This document shows, in pieces, positions 11,651-21,337 of a DNA stretch of 38,808 nucleotides (position 1 is its first letter; every line of letters starts with the position of its first letter). The notes beneath the pieces were generated by a model. That model was not told the origin of the DNA, did no database searches, and saw nothing but the letters and a program-made list of their open reading frames with translations. Origin of the DNA: a virus. The position numbers and the translations under genes were made by a program. Location of the stretch: positions 1 through 38,808 of the IMG/VR virus record IMGVR_UViG_3300009488_000033; one strand, given 5' to 3'.

Positions 11651-13393
11651 ATGAAAACGATTGACGAAGTGTTTGAGATTAAGAACTACCGGGTGAAATT
11701 CTACAGGGAGATGCACCGCCAGATGGAAGAGTCTCTTAGAATGTTTAATGGCGATTTCCATGTACTCCAGCCCGATCTCCGTAACAAGAACAAGCTACAC
11801 GAGGTTTTAACAACAATCTCAAGAACAATGGTGGAGGAGGTGTCCGCTCATATTAGACCGAGCTCAGTCTCCATCCACTTTGAGCCATTAGGCAAGTCGG
11901 ATAAGTCTAAGCAGCAGGCAGACAAACTGGAAGAGTTATCGTATGCCTTGCTTAACCGCTGGGCTTTTACAAAAGCCCTGTCGCCTTTGTCTGAAGCTGG
12001 CAAGAATGTCTGCATCTATGGACTTAGTGGATTGAGAACCCTCTATGATAGGGAGGCTTGGGGCAATCCGCCCGAGAAAGGAGCAGGAGAAAGCAAAGAG
12101 GATTTTGAGTATAGGGAAGCCCTGTGGGAGGCAGAAAGGTCAACAACACTACCACTGGTTATTAGCGCCATTGACCCATTGAATATGCTACCACCGGTAG
12201 GGGAGACCACACCTACGGATATGATAGAGTTCTATAAAGTGCAGCCCTCTGTGCTTATGGCAGAGTTCCCTGATTACAAAAACGCTGACCCCTATAAGGG
12301 CGAGGTGGATTTTACTACCTATTTTGATAAGGACTCGTGGCTGTATATTGCAGGGAATGAGAAGACAAGGACAGAAAATCTGCGAGATCCTACGAACCCT
12401 TACGGGCTTGTGCCGTATACGCTGGTGTGGAGTGGGCTGGGAAAGAATAGTCCTTACGGCAAGCCTGAGCAGAGAGCGGTGGGGCTAATCTATCCTGTTA
12501 TAAATCAGATTAAAGAGAAGTCCAGGGCGCTGACATCGGTGAGCATAATCTTACAGGTGTCAGCTATTGGTCGGTGGCGGTTGCGTAACGCCCCAGCTGG
12601 TGGCCTGAAGGTTGGGCTTGCACCTGGTGATGTAACCGAACTTGAGACTGATACCGAATTGGAGCCGTGGCCGCTTTTGCCTGTTAGCCCAGACCTCTAC
12701 AATATGGTTCTCTATATGGACCAGGAAATCGAGAGAATGTGGGGGGCGAAGTTGCTCTCTGGCGATAGACCCGCAGGGGTTACATCGGCTATCTTCGAGG
12801 AAATCCTGCTTGAGCGTGGCGAGAAGCTGTATCGGACACTGATAAATAGTATGGAGTCAGCGTATGCCGATGTCCTGGCTCAATCCCTGTTTCTCCTGGA
12901 AAATGTGGTAAAGCAAAAGATACCCGGCATACATATTAGACCAGAAGAGATACGAGGCTACTATCGCCCCGAGGTTACATTCAAGTATGAGGATATTGCC
13001 AAGAAACGGCTCAGGTCTATTATAGCCAGTATGCTGAAGGCAAGAGGTCTAATTGACTTTGAAACCGCTCACGGCAAGGATTATCTGGATAGTGCAAACA
13101 TCTCAGCCATTCGCAGAGGGCTTATTAAGGATAGATTGTTTGAAGACCCGGCTCTTATTCAGATGCTTGCCCGTGAGATAGCAAAGGAAATGGGCATTGA
13201 GGAACAGATGGAGCAGGCAGAGGGGAGACAAGAAGGCGAGGTAGAAGGTGGCCCTATGCGTGAGGCAAGCGCGGGAGAAAAGCGGGAGTTCCAAGAACTT
13301 CTTACCCCGGTCCAGATGACCCCTAAGACGCCAGGTCATGCTGGTGGCGGTTTTGGGTATAGTGAGGGCGAGGAGCTTGGTTTCGGAGAGTAA
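11651..13393 (+). CDS. Portal protein
   Basis: The 580-residue protein directly follows the large terminase and a strong AGGAGG. It has the portal pattern: a helical N-terminus, a beta-rich clip/wing with FTKALSPLSEAGKNVCIYG and VISAIDPLNMLPP, a long central region (YPVINQIKEKSRALTSVSI) and a helical stem near MDQEIERMWG. The C-terminal 60 residues are acidic and Gly-rich. Size fits a T7-like connector or a large siphovirus portal. It would form the dodecameric channel through which DNA enters. Confidence 0.85.
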   Translation: MKTIDEVFEIKNYRVKFYREMHRQMEESLRMFNGDFHVLQPDLRNKNKLHEVLTTISRTMVEEVSAHIRPSSVSIHFEPLGKSDKSKQQADKLEELSYALLNRWAFTKALSPLSEAGKNVCIYGLSGLRTLYDREAWGNPPEKGAGESKEDFEYREALWEAERSTTLPLVISAIDPLNMLPPVGETTPTDMIEFYKVQPSVLMAEFPDYKNADPYKGEVDFTTYFDKDSWLYIAGNEKTRTENLRDPTNPYGLVPYTLVWSGLGKNSPYGKPEQRAVGLIYPVINQIKEKSRALTSVSIILQVSAIGRWRLRNAPAGGLKVGLAPGDVTELETDTELEPWPLLPVSPDLYNMVLYMDQEIERMWGAKLLSGDRPAGVTSAIFEEILLERGEKLYRTLINSMESAYADVLAQSLFLLENVVKQKIPGIHIRPEEIRGYYRPEVTFKYEDIAKKRLRSIIASMLKARGLIDFETAHGKDYLDSANISAIRRGLIKDRLFEDPALIQMLAREIAKEMGIEEQMEQAEGRQEGEVEGGPMREASAGEKREFQELLTPVQMTPKTPGHAGGGFGYSEGEELGFGE

Positions 13394-13395
13394 TA

Positions 13396-13563
13396 ATGCC
13401 AAAGCAAAATCTGTTTCAAGAGGCAAGGGAAGAGGTTAAATTTCTTATCACTGAAGTTCGTGAAGAGATTAAGCAAGAGATGGGGAGTGGCGATGAGAAG
13501 AAGAGGCATGAGCGAGTCAGGAGAAGACTGGAGAAACGCATAAAGCGCTGGTGGGAGGAATAA
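13396..13563 (+). CDS. Small basic coiled-coil protein, 55 aa
   Basis: ATG at 13396 follows GGAGAGTAATA closely. The protein is almost entirely charged helix (EAREEVKFLITEVREEIKQE, then KKRHERVRRRLEKRIKRW). It ends one base into the next start (TAATG). It is placed between portal and the giant protein, so a head-assembly or ejection helper is conceivable. Confidence 0.65.
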   Translation: MPKQNLFQEAREEVKFLITEVREEIKQEMGSGDEKKRHERVRRRLEKRIKRWWEE

Positions 13564-16500
13564 TGTTATATCCTGGCGCATCCCCTGAAGCAAAGCCAAA
13601 GCCTGCTAAAAGAAAATGGTGGGAAGTAGAGGAAGTTGAGGAGACTAAGGAGGCCCCTCTGCTAAAACCACTAAGCGAGCTACGGAAACTAGAGAGAGAG
13701 GCAATTAAGGAAGTTCCTATTGAGGAGCCATTGCCTACACTCCCTAAGCCAATAAGAAAACCCGCCTTGCCTTCTGCCCGGGAAGAGCAAGAGGCCGAGA
13801 GTACGAAATGGTATGAGGAAGAGAAGTCCAAAATAGAAACTGGGTTTGCTGAGGCTGTTGCAGGATTGCCCCCTAAAGAGATGATAGAAAGAGGGGATGA
13901 GTGGAGGCAATATAAAGCGGCAGAGGAATGGTATACAGAAAATATAGCAGCACTTGATGCTGCTATGGCGGAACAAAAGCAGAAGGCGGCCGAATTCTTT
14001 GAGGTTCAGGAGGCAATATCAAGTTATGCTGGTAATCTCCAGGAACTCTTAAAGAAAGATGAGGACATCGATGCGGTTTCAGCTTTAATCCCTGAATATC
14101 AGACCGCTCTTGAGAAATATCGATACTTCTGGGAGCAAGAGGAAGAGCCGGAGACCCGAACCGAGGCCCTGGCTATGGCTGAGGAAACGCTTGCAGGGCT
14201 TGCCGATATTTTGCTTTATCCTGAAAAGTATATGCCTCTGTCAGCATGGGCAGAAAAGTCCTCGTGGGAAAAGATAACCGCATCTTTTGAGGCGACTGTT
14301 CTTGGTGCTCCTCTATATATGGCTCCGCTTCTTCCTATTACAGTTCCCCTAGGTATTCTCTCAGGATTCCATCAGGAAAAAGTAGAAGCGGTTTTCGGGA
14401 CTATTAAGAGGGGGGAAGAGTATTTTGCCGCTGCTTTTATGATGGGAGTCGAGACAGGGTGGCTTGCTCCCTTAGCTGCTATAGGTATAGGGACACCGGG
14501 TGGGGAAAGAGCCTTCAGGGAACTACGAGAGATGCCTTTGCCTTTTACCCAAGAGGCACTGGAGCGTTACCGTGAAATGGACTACCCGTGGGGGGTAAAG
14601 GGTGTTGTGGAGATAGCCCCGTGGTTTATGTTCCCTTATGGAGCGGCATTGCAAGGTGTTAGAGGTATCGCTGGGGCGCCGACTGCGATTCGGGGTACAC
14701 TTGGGTGGACTCCTGAGACTATTCGCATGATGCAGTGGACAAAGTTAGCGGTTGAGCATCCTGCCCTTCGAGCACAATTACCTAAGATCGCTAACCTTAT
14801 GAAGCCCGTAACCGCGGTTACAGCGGCGACTATGGAACCCGCGGCGCTAGCAGCGAGGTCTGTTCTCTGGACTGGCGGGGTTGTTAGTAAAGCAGTGGTT
14901 GGTGTTGTAAAGGCGACTCTAAAGCCTATTACAATTCCAGTTCGCTATGGGGTGAGAACTGTAGCCTCTGCCCTGAACTTAAAGGCATTAAACAAAACAG
15001 CCATGCCTAAAGGCTTGCAGGTAAGTGCCACTCGCCCTACAGCCGAAGCTCCTCACGCGGCTTATGTTGTTCGAGGAATTACGCCTGAGACGAAGGGCCT
15101 CGAGGTATTTGCCAGGGATATGTCTGAGGTAAAAAACTATGTGGTGACCGGTAAACTTATCCCCGAGGATATGGCAGGGCTTAATGAGATGATTTATGTC
15201 AAAGAGCTTGATGTTGCAATGCCTAAATCTCTGTTTATTGAAAGAATTTGGCCTAACGCTAGAGTTACCGAGAGTCGTTTGGGCACAGTGTATTCTACCG
15301 CAGAGCATCCCTCACTTACCGTAATCTCACAAACCATGATAAAGGGTCCAAAGCCCTTATGGGTGTCGCAGGAGACATGGGCTAGAGCCAAGAACCTTTT
15401 TGAGGCAAAGGCTGGTGAGATTAACGCCTTTCACGGGGATATGCACACCTTTATGCTTCGTTCTGTAGAAGAGGTGGCGGCTGTTCGTTTCAATCCTGAT
15501 ATGTACCGCCAAGCGGGGCTTTATGCCGCAAAGAATCCACAGGCGAAGTGGGTGATAGAGAGGGTCAATAAATCAGCCACTGCGGATACCGCAGCCCGAC
15601 AAGCAGTAATAGTATGGCTGGACGACACAGTAGTTATGCAAAGCTGGAAGAGCTACTGGGTGTCGGGTGAACTGGCATCTGTGGGGCAAAGCACCAGATT
15701 ATTCGGTATCCAGTTGAAGAAAGTTGTTGTTCGAGGAGAAAGGGCGAAATTCCCTAAAGAAGAGGTGGTGAAGGTTCTCCCGGAGGAGAGCGTGGACGCC
15801 CCGTTTGTTACTAAGGTTAGAGTAAAGCCAGGTCAAGAGGGAGCGAGTATGGCATTGGGGGATATTCTTGAGACGATACCTGCTTCTCCTCTATGTAAAT
15901 ACCTGTTTACGCCTGAGCAGGCAACCTATATTACCAAATTGCATGAGGTTGTTGATGAGGCAGTAGCGTTTGCGTTACGGCATGATGTCAGGATCAACAA
16001 GCGGGAAATGCTGGAAGGTTTGCATTATGTTCCTCGAACTACCCACTTTGGTTTGGCTAAAGGGGAGGTTATTTCTTATACAGGAGCTCGTGTTGGGACA
16101 ACGCCGTTCTTTGCGAGAATTAGGCAACACGAGACTATGATGGAGGGCATTCAGGTTGGGGTCCCCTATGGAGGGAGTGCCGAGGAATATATCGGGGCTT
16201 ACCTCGACGGCATTATTAGGATGGTAGCTGATAAGCGTCTGGCAGATACGATTAGCCCAAAGGGTATAACCCCGACTCAAATTGTTGCACGACAACAGCC
16301 CACGCTAATTCAGGCATTGAGAGATACGGCAAATAAGTCGAAATATCTTGGTGGTGGCAGGATTGAGTTTACTGCAAAGGGTGTTAAACATTTCCATTAT
16401 ACGCCAGGTCTCAAGGCAACTGTTCAAAGGGTGAGGCAATGGTGGAAGATACCTGAAGGAACAATAAAAGCAGCAGAGGTAAGGTTTCCTGCATTAGGGG

Positions 16501-19241
16501 CTAAGCTGAGGCAGATTACAGAGATACCGATGCCTGTACTGGAGAAGACAGTTAAGGCTATCTCGAAGGAGCAATGGCAGTCCACGAAGATTACCCGTGC
16601 AAGATTTCTGGAAGTATTAGCTGAGGTGCGAGGTGAACGAGTTGCTAAAGGTATCATTATTGGAGAGAAGAATGTCCTGCCTGGTGAACTCACGGCGACT
16701 TTAACAAAGCTGAATGTTGAGGCAAGGTTATCTGTTAAGTTGCTTAACCAAATATACAAACAGGCTTATAAAATACCGAGTGCGGAGCGAGAAGCCCTTA
16801 TTAAAGAACTTCTTGTCGACATTGAAGCTCAGATAAAAGTAACTCGCGCTGAACTGAATGTGCTTAAAAGGCAATATAAGACTGCGGTGGAGATAGCTCG
16901 GAGACCTATAGATAAGAACTATATTCAACACCCTGCTTTTGCCGGTAAGCTGTTTGATGAGGAGATAGTTGCTACTATAACCAAAGCGTTCAAGACTGAG
17001 ACAAATGCGTGGCTTAGAGCAAGTGCCACAGTAAGTGGGCTATTGCGAACTGCGGTTGCTGCTCTTGATATGTCGGCTGCATTTATTCACGGGCTACCTG
17101 TTTTCGGGCAAGATGTAGCAAATGCTCTGGCTGGGAAGCCGACCTTTGTTTGGGCAAATTCGGTAACACGGTCTTTCCATACTCTTCTCGATTATACCAT
17201 TCATGCTAAATACTTGGTGAAGAATGAGGCAGCGATTGCTGAGTTTGTAAAGCATGGTGGCTATGTCGGCGGGTCTGAATTTTATGAGGCGATGTCTACC
17301 ATCCAAAATCTGATAAGGACTATTACTACAGCAGGGGGGCGTTTACCAAAAGGGACAGCCACGCCGCCACTTTGGGTCTTGAGACAGACTTATGGGAGAG
17401 CCGAAGCAGCCTTCGGTGCTTTTGGGGATGTTGCCAGAGTTGAACTTTGGCGAAGTTTGAAGCCTTTGGTTGAGCCAAAAGACTACGCTGAGCTCGTGCA
17501 AACCATAAATAAGATGACAGGGGTAACATCGAGTCAGGGTCTAGGGATTGGTGCTAGTCAGGCAGCTATTGAGTCAGGCTGGGTATTCTTTGCCCCCCGA
17601 TATACGAGGGCAGGCTTTGCTCTTATAGCAGACATTTTCCGTGGGGGCATAAGAGGTCAGCTAGCCCGTGAGTCCCTGGGGGGGCTTATGGCTGGAGGGA
17701 TGGCGGTCTATATCGGGACCTGTAACGCATTAGGGCAAACACCCAACCTTGACCCTCGTTACCCCACCTTTATGACTGTTCGTATAGGCAACCAGAATGT
17801 TGGTGTTGGTGGCTTTATGATGTCGTTTGTGCGGTTTCAATCCAACTTGATGGCGAGTGCGGTTACAGACCCGTCAGATTTGTTTGTCTTTAGCCGGAGG
17901 GATAACCCTATCCTAAAGTTTCTCTATAATAAGAGTGCTCAGTTGACGAGGCTGACCGAAAACCCGATAAAGCTACTTGCCGGGGGAACAGCCGTAAACT
18001 ACTTTGGGGATCCATTAGAGGACACAGGAGATGTGGCAAGGTATTTGCTTGGCTTTGTAACCCCGATTGCAATGCAAAGTGTTACGACTCAAAAGGATAA
18101 GGCAAACTTCGTATCGCTTCTCGCCGAAATAATGGGCATGAGAACCTTCCCTAAATCTATCTGGGATTACCTAAAAGAGGAACGGGATAGACTGGCTCCA
18201 TTTGCCCCTGATCTTACAACCGAACAAATAGGTATGCGAAATGCGGGAACTTTGGAGTGGGGGCATTTAAGCAAAGGCCAGAAGGAAGTATTGATAAAGA
18301 CCAATCCTGATTTGGCAGCACTGGAGCTCGAGAGTTCCCTGCAAAGCATTAAGCGAGGCGATGAGGAGAAGAAGAGATATGGGAAATGGCAGGAATCGTC
18401 AAACCAGATTGAGGTATATCGTCAAGGGCAGTGGGATATTGCCATAACTGAATACCAGCACAATATGGAGCTAAAGAAGAGATGGCGTGAGGGTGATACC
18501 ACTTTAACAGAGGAAGAGATTGAGAAGGCAAAGGGTGCAGGGAGAACATTCCGGGGCAAGATTTCTGACATAGGCACGGCTGTTTACAATAGGCGCCAGC
18601 AGTTAAGGGTAGACTTCCCCGATGTTTATGAACTCTTCGACCAATGGGGGGCCGAGGAAGAGGAATCCAGTATACGGAACATCGCAGCGTATGACGAGTA
18701 TGTCTGGCTGATGTATGAGAAGGGGGGGTTGGAGGATGAGAGTGGCAACCCGCTTTGGGATGAGATAGAGAAAAGAGAACAAGAGTTTATTTTAGAATGG
18801 GGGAGACCTACCTATGAGTGGGTTCAAAGAGAGTTGGCAAGATTAAGAGAAGAACCTCCTCTAGTGGTTGAACTAAGGGCGGCTAAGGAACACCTGAGGC
18901 CATACTGGGAAGTAGAGGAGACATTGTTGGCTAGTGGGCGGTACCCAAAGGATAGGGGAGAGCAAGAGGAATGGATTGTTAGAGATATGGCGAAGAGTAA
19001 TAAATATGCTAGCGAACTCTACGCAGCAATGGTTAGAGCCTACGAGGAAGATCGAGCGCTTTATGATAAATACCGGGGCAGCAGCTATATGAGGGGACTC
19101 TTTGCATGGGCAGATCGAATAAGAATTCCTACTGTGGGATCAGTGCTTGGAGACAAGCGAGAGGAAATGAGAAGGGCCGACCCGAAGATGGACGCATACT
19201 TGGTAACATTTTATGACCGGGTTCCCATTATGGAGCAATGA
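13563..19241 (+). CDS. Giant virion-type protein, 1892 aa (candidate internal or ejection protein)
   Basis: The start at 13563 overlaps the previous stop and follows GGGAGG. Residues 1-230 are charged and helical. About 240-375 hold three apolar segments (PLLPITVPLGILSGF, FMMGVETGWLAPLAAIGIG, IAPWFMFPYGAALQGV). About 1165-1190 reads TAVAALDMSAAFIHGLPVFG, and the 1300s hold FFAPRYTRAGFALIADIF, LGGLMAGGMAVYIG, LDPRYPTFMTVRIGNQNVG and NPILKFLYN. This resembles, from memory, a block in giant polyvalent phage proteins. From about 1540 on it is a Glu/Lys/Arg-rich helical tail. It lies between portal and scaffold, where a tape measure would not be expected. It could form or breach membranes during ejection. 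No enzyme motif is clear. Confidence 0.7.
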   Translation: MLYPGASPEAKPKPAKRKWWEVEEVEETKEAPLLKPLSELRKLEREAIKEVPIEEPLPTLPKPIRKPALPSAREEQEAESTKWYEEEKSKIETGFAEAVAGLPPKEMIERGDEWRQYKAAEEWYTENIAALDAAMAEQKQKAAEFFEVQEAISSYAGNLQELLKKDEDIDAVSALIPEYQTALEKYRYFWEQEEEPETRTEALAMAEETLAGLADILLYPEKYMPLSAWAEKSSWEKITASFEATVLGAPLYMAPLLPITVPLGILSGFHQEKVEAVFGTIKRGEEYFAAAFMMGVETGWLAPLAAIGIGTPGGERAFRELREMPLPFTQEALERYREMDYPWGVKGVVEIAPWFMFPYGAALQGVRGIAGAPTAIRGTLGWTPETIRMMQWTKLAVEHPALRAQLPKIANLMKPVTAVTAATMEPAALAARSVLWTGGVVSKAVVGVVKATLKPITIPVRYGVRTVASALNLKALNKTAMPKGLQVSATRPTAEAPHAAYVVRGITPETKGLEVFARDMSEVKNYVVTGKLIPEDMAGLNEMIYVKELDVAMPKSLFIERIWPNARVTESRLGTVYSTAEHPSLTVISQTMIKGPKPLWVSQETWARAKNLFEAKAGEINAFHGDMHTFMLRSVEEVAAVRFNPDMYRQAGLYAAKNPQAKWVIERVNKSATADTAARQAVIVWLDDTVVMQSWKSYWVSGELASVGQSTRLFGIQLKKVVVRGERAKFPKEEVVKVLPEESVDAPFVTKVRVKPGQEGASMALGDILETIPASPLCKYLFTPEQATYITKLHEVVDEAVAFALRHDVRINKREMLEGLHYVPRTTHFGLAKGEVISYTGARVGTTPFFARIRQHETMMEGIQVGVPYGGSAEEYIGAYLDGIIRMVADKRLADTISPKGITPTQIVARQQPTLIQALRDTANKSKYLGGGRIEFTAKGVKHFHYTPGLKATVQRVRQWWKIPEGTIKAAEVRFPALGAKLRQITEIPMPVLEKTVKAISKEQWQSTKITRARFLEVLAEVRGERVAKGIIIGEKNVLPGELTATLTKLNVEARLSVKLLNQIYKQAYKIPSAEREALIKELLVDIEAQIKVTRAELNVLKRQYKTAVEIARRPIDKNYIQHPAFAGKLFDEEIVATITKAFKTETNAWLRASATVSGLLRTAVAALDMSAAFIHGLPVFGQDVANALAGKPTFVWANSVTRSFHTLLDYTIHAKYLVKNEAAIAEFVKHGGYVGGSEFYEAMSTIQNLIRTITTAGGRLPKGTATPPLWVLRQTYGRAEAAFGAFGDVARVELWRSLKPLVEPKDYAELVQTINKMTGVTSSQGLGIGASQAAIESGWVFFAPRYTRAGFALIADIFRGGIRGQLARESLGGLMAGGMAVYIGTCNALGQTPNLDPRYPTFMTVRIGNQNVGVGGFMMSFVRFQSNLMASAVTDPSDLFVFSRRDNPILKFLYNKSAQLTRLTENPIKLLAGGTAVNYFGDPLEDTGDVARYLLGFVTPIAMQSVTTQKDKANFVSLLAEIMGMRTFPKSIWDYLKEERDRLAPFAPDLTTEQIGMRNAGTLEWGHLSKGQKEVLIKTNPDLAALELESSLQSIKRGDEEKKRYGKWQESSNQIEVYRQGQWDIAITEYQHNMELKKRWREGDTTLTEEEIEKAKGAGRTFRGKISDIGTAVYNRRQQLRVDFPDVYELFDQWGAEEEESSIRNIAAYDEYVWLMYEKGGLEDESGNPLWDEIEKREQEFILEWGRPTYEWVQRELARLREEPPLVVELRAAKEHLRPYWEVEETLLASGRYPKDRGEQEEWIVRDMAKSNKYASELYAAMVRAYEEDRALYDKYRGSSYMRGLFAWADRIRIPTVGSVLGDKREEMRRADPKMDAYLVTFYDRVPIMEQ

Positions 19242-19426
19242 TAATGGCAGAAAAGTGTGGGGGCTTGACAGACAAGAATAGTCGTGTTACTATAGAGATT
19301 AGTAGACAGGAGCATCGTCTGCTAGAAGAGTTGAGGAAGATACCCTTTGGGGAAGTTGCAATCTTCATGCGAGACGGAGAACCTGCTCGAATAGAGCTTG
19401 TGAAGGAAAGTATCAGGCTCGATTAA
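19238..19426 (+). CDS. DUF2292-like small protein, 62 aa
   Basis: Residues 20-58 (EHRLLEELRKIPFGEVAIFM, then DGEPARIEL) match the DUF2292 pattern of LLE.LR.I.FG.V.I...DG.P..IE, a small YezD-like domain of unknown role. The ATG at 19238 overlaps the giant protein's stop; a second in-frame ATG at 19244 has better spacing from GGAG. It is followed by a terminator. Confidence 0.75.
   Translation: MIMAEKCGGLTDKNSRVTIEISRQEHRLLEELRKIPFGEVAIFMRDGEPARIELVKESIRLD
19265..19293 (+). promoter_or_regulatory. Possible promoter inside the DUF2292-like gene
   Basis: TTGACA (19265-19270), 17 bases and TACTAT (19288-19293) fit a sigma70 promoter upstream of the scaffold-capsid genes. A terminator lies between, so its transcripts would need readthrough. 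It may be fortuitous coding sequence. Confidence 0.3.
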
Positions 19427-19455
19427 CAACTGAATAATACGCTGACGGAAGAACC

Positions 19456-19500
19456 GAGGCGACTTTGAGCTCGAAAGAGTTTAGGTCGCCTCTTTTGTTT
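19456..19500 (+). terminator. Rho-independent terminator before the scaffold gene
   Basis: GAGGCGAC (19456-19463) pairs exactly with GTCGCCTC (19485-19492), followed by TTTTGTTT. The loop is 21 bases. It would limit packaging-operon transcripts; partial readthrough would set scaffold and capsid levels, since no strong promoter follows it. Confidence 0.8.
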
Positions 19501-19525
19501 ACCAAAATAAGGAGGTTCAAGAATA

Positions 19526-20254
19526 ATGCCAGCAGATCCAGAGAAGACCACCCCAGCCCCTGCGGAGGGAGGAGAAGGGAACGACCCTGAAAAGGCTACA
19601 CCCTTACCGCCTGAAGCAGGTGAGGAGGAAGGCTCTAAAGACCAAGATGGCACAGTTCCTAAAACCCAACACATATCACTGCAAAAGAGACATGAGGTAG
19701 CACTTGGCAGGATAACGCAGCTTGAACAAGCGGGAATGGACACAGCAGGTCTGAAGTCGGTGCTTACTGAAATCAAAACTGGTATTGAGTCGCAAAGAGA
19801 TGAACAGACAGAATTGCGTATACAGACACTTATAGCCAGTGGTGATGAAGAAGCAGCGCGGGCAATAGCCGAAAGGGAAATGAAACGAGGAGTAACCCAA
19901 TTAGGGCTAGACCTTAAAACTGACCCCCGGCTTCAACGCCTCCGAGATGCTGAAGACCCTGTGGAAGCTCACAAAGTTTGGTCGCTGTATTTGAAGCCTG
20001 TGTTGAGTGTAGAGGCTCAGACACCGGACCCAGTAGTTCCAAAGCCTGACCCTGCGAATCCCTCCAAACAGGAAACTCCTGAAGAGATGGAGGCAAGGAT
20101 AAGGGCAGACGAAAGGGCGAAGGGTAAGAAGGAGAGGGAAGAGAAAGGCTTACACAAGATAAGCAGTCAAATCCCCTCCGGTGGCAAAAGCCTCGATGAC
20201 ATGTCGCCCCAAGAGCAGATAAGAGTGGGGCTTGAGCAAAGATCACAAGCCTAA
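19526..20254 (+). CDS. Scaffolding protein-like, 242 aa
   Basis: ATG follows AAGGAGG. The protein is highly charged and low in aromatic residues: an acidic Pro/Gly/Glu-rich N-terminus (residues 1-45), a helical coiled-coil centre (RHEVALGRITQLEQAG, MKRGVTQLGLDLK) and a basic C-terminus with DERAKGKKEREEKGL and a final GKSLDDMSPQEQ helix. This composition, and the position immediately before the capsid gene, are standard for capsid scaffolds, which bind the coat protein through a basic C-terminal helix. No protease is recognised nearby. Confidence 0.78.
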   Translation: MPADPEKTTPAPAEGGEGNDPEKATPLPPEAGEEEGSKDQDGTVPKTQHISLQKRHEVALGRITQLEQAGMDTAGLKSVLTEIKTGIESQRDEQTELRIQTLIASGDEEAARAIAEREMKRGVTQLGLDLKTDPRLQRLRDAEDPVEAHKVWSLYLKPVLSVEAQTPDPVVPKPDPANPSKQETPEEMEARIRADERAKGKKEREEKGLHKISSQIPSGGKSLDDMSPQEQIRVGLEQRSQA

Positions 20255-20272
20255 AATAAGACGAGGTGAAAG

Positions 20273-21265
20273 ATGAACACATTAGTCGAGTATGCGTATC
20301 TGTCAACTGATCCTGTGGAGAAGGGTATTGCCAACACTATCGTCAAAGACTGTCCGCTTTTCGAGAAGCTGCCGTTTGTGACCATCGTTGGTAACTCGTT
20401 GAAATACAATATGGAGGCTACCGAAGGTGGGGCCCAGTTCTATGCTGTCGGCGAAGAGTGGGCAGAGTCTACTCCTACATGGGTGCAGAGATCGGTTTCC
20501 CTTGCCATTCTTGGCGGGGATGCTGATGTAGATAGCTATGTGGCACAGACCCGCTCAAATGTCATGGATATTGAGCAAGAGGTTATCTCACTCAAGGCTA
20601 AGGCGATTCGGGACCGGTTCCTCAAGGAATTGATACTGGGTTACACTACAACTACCTATGATGTGAACGGGTTTAAGGGTTTACTCCGGCTTATAGCCGA
20701 GTGTGAGACCAGTTCGACCACTGACCTTGATGCCCCGAACAACTCTCAGGTGTTTGCTCCTGCTGCCAGTGCCGGAACCACGATGACATTGCAGCACATA
20801 GACACCCTTATCCACAGAGTGAAAGGTGGAAAGCCTGACTTCCTGATGATGAGTTACAGGAGCATTGAGAAGCTGACCGGGCTATGCCGGGCCGGCGGAG
20901 GCAACCTGACTTTCGGGAAGACGGAGTTGGGAACCGAGGTTCAGAGGTATAACGGTGTTACCATTCTACCCAACGACTTCATTCTGGACAACTACGATGA
21001 CCTCGATGCATCTAGTATTCTGGCTTTAGCCAGCTATGCGCAGACGACAAGTAGAGGGTCCAGTGATGACAACTCCCCGATATTTGCCTTCAGGGTAGGC
21101 GGGGATGGACTTGTCGGGTTGTGGAATGGTGGCCTCCAGGTTGAGCCGATAGGCACCCTTGAGACGAAGGATGCCAAAAGGACACGCATCAAGATGTATG
21201 CAGCGCTCAAACTTGGTAACACCCGCGCCGCGGCGGTAGCAATCGGCATAACGGATGGTCTGTAA
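20273..21265 (+). CDS. Major capsid protein (HK97-fold type)
   Basis: The 330-residue protein follows the scaffold and has the order expected for HK97-fold coats: an N-arm (STDPVEKGIANTIVKDCPLF), an E-loop-like stretch (SLKYNMEATEGGAQFYAVGE), a spine helix (DIEQEVISLKAKAIRDRFLKE), a P-domain with GGKPDFLMMSYRSIEKL, and closing strands (VTILPNDFIL, AFRVGGDGLVGLWNGG, RIKMYAALKLGN). It would assemble the icosahedral shell. The assignment rests on pattern and gene order. Confidence 0.82.
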   Translation: MNTLVEYAYLSTDPVEKGIANTIVKDCPLFEKLPFVTIVGNSLKYNMEATEGGAQFYAVGEEWAESTPTWVQRSVSLAILGGDADVDSYVAQTRSNVMDIEQEVISLKAKAIRDRFLKELILGYTTTTYDVNGFKGLLRLIAECETSSTTDLDAPNNSQVFAPAASAGTTMTLQHIDTLIHRVKGGKPDFLMMSYRSIEKLTGLCRAGGGNLTFGKTELGTEVQRYNGVTILPNDFILDNYDDLDASSILALASYAQTTSRGSSDDNSPIFAFRVGGDGLVGLWNGGLQVEPIGTLETKDAKRTRIKMYAALKLGNTRAAAVAIGITDGL

Positions 21266-21337
21266 GATCAAGGGATGGTTTTGCGGGTGTTCAACCCTAG
21301 TAAATGAACCCTCGAATAAACATGGAGGAAGTTTAAA

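Noticed and set aside
13563-19241. Calling the giant protein a tail tape measure
   Set aside because: It lies upstream of the capsid genes, is not mostly coiled coil, and there is no tail-tube or chaperone gene near it.
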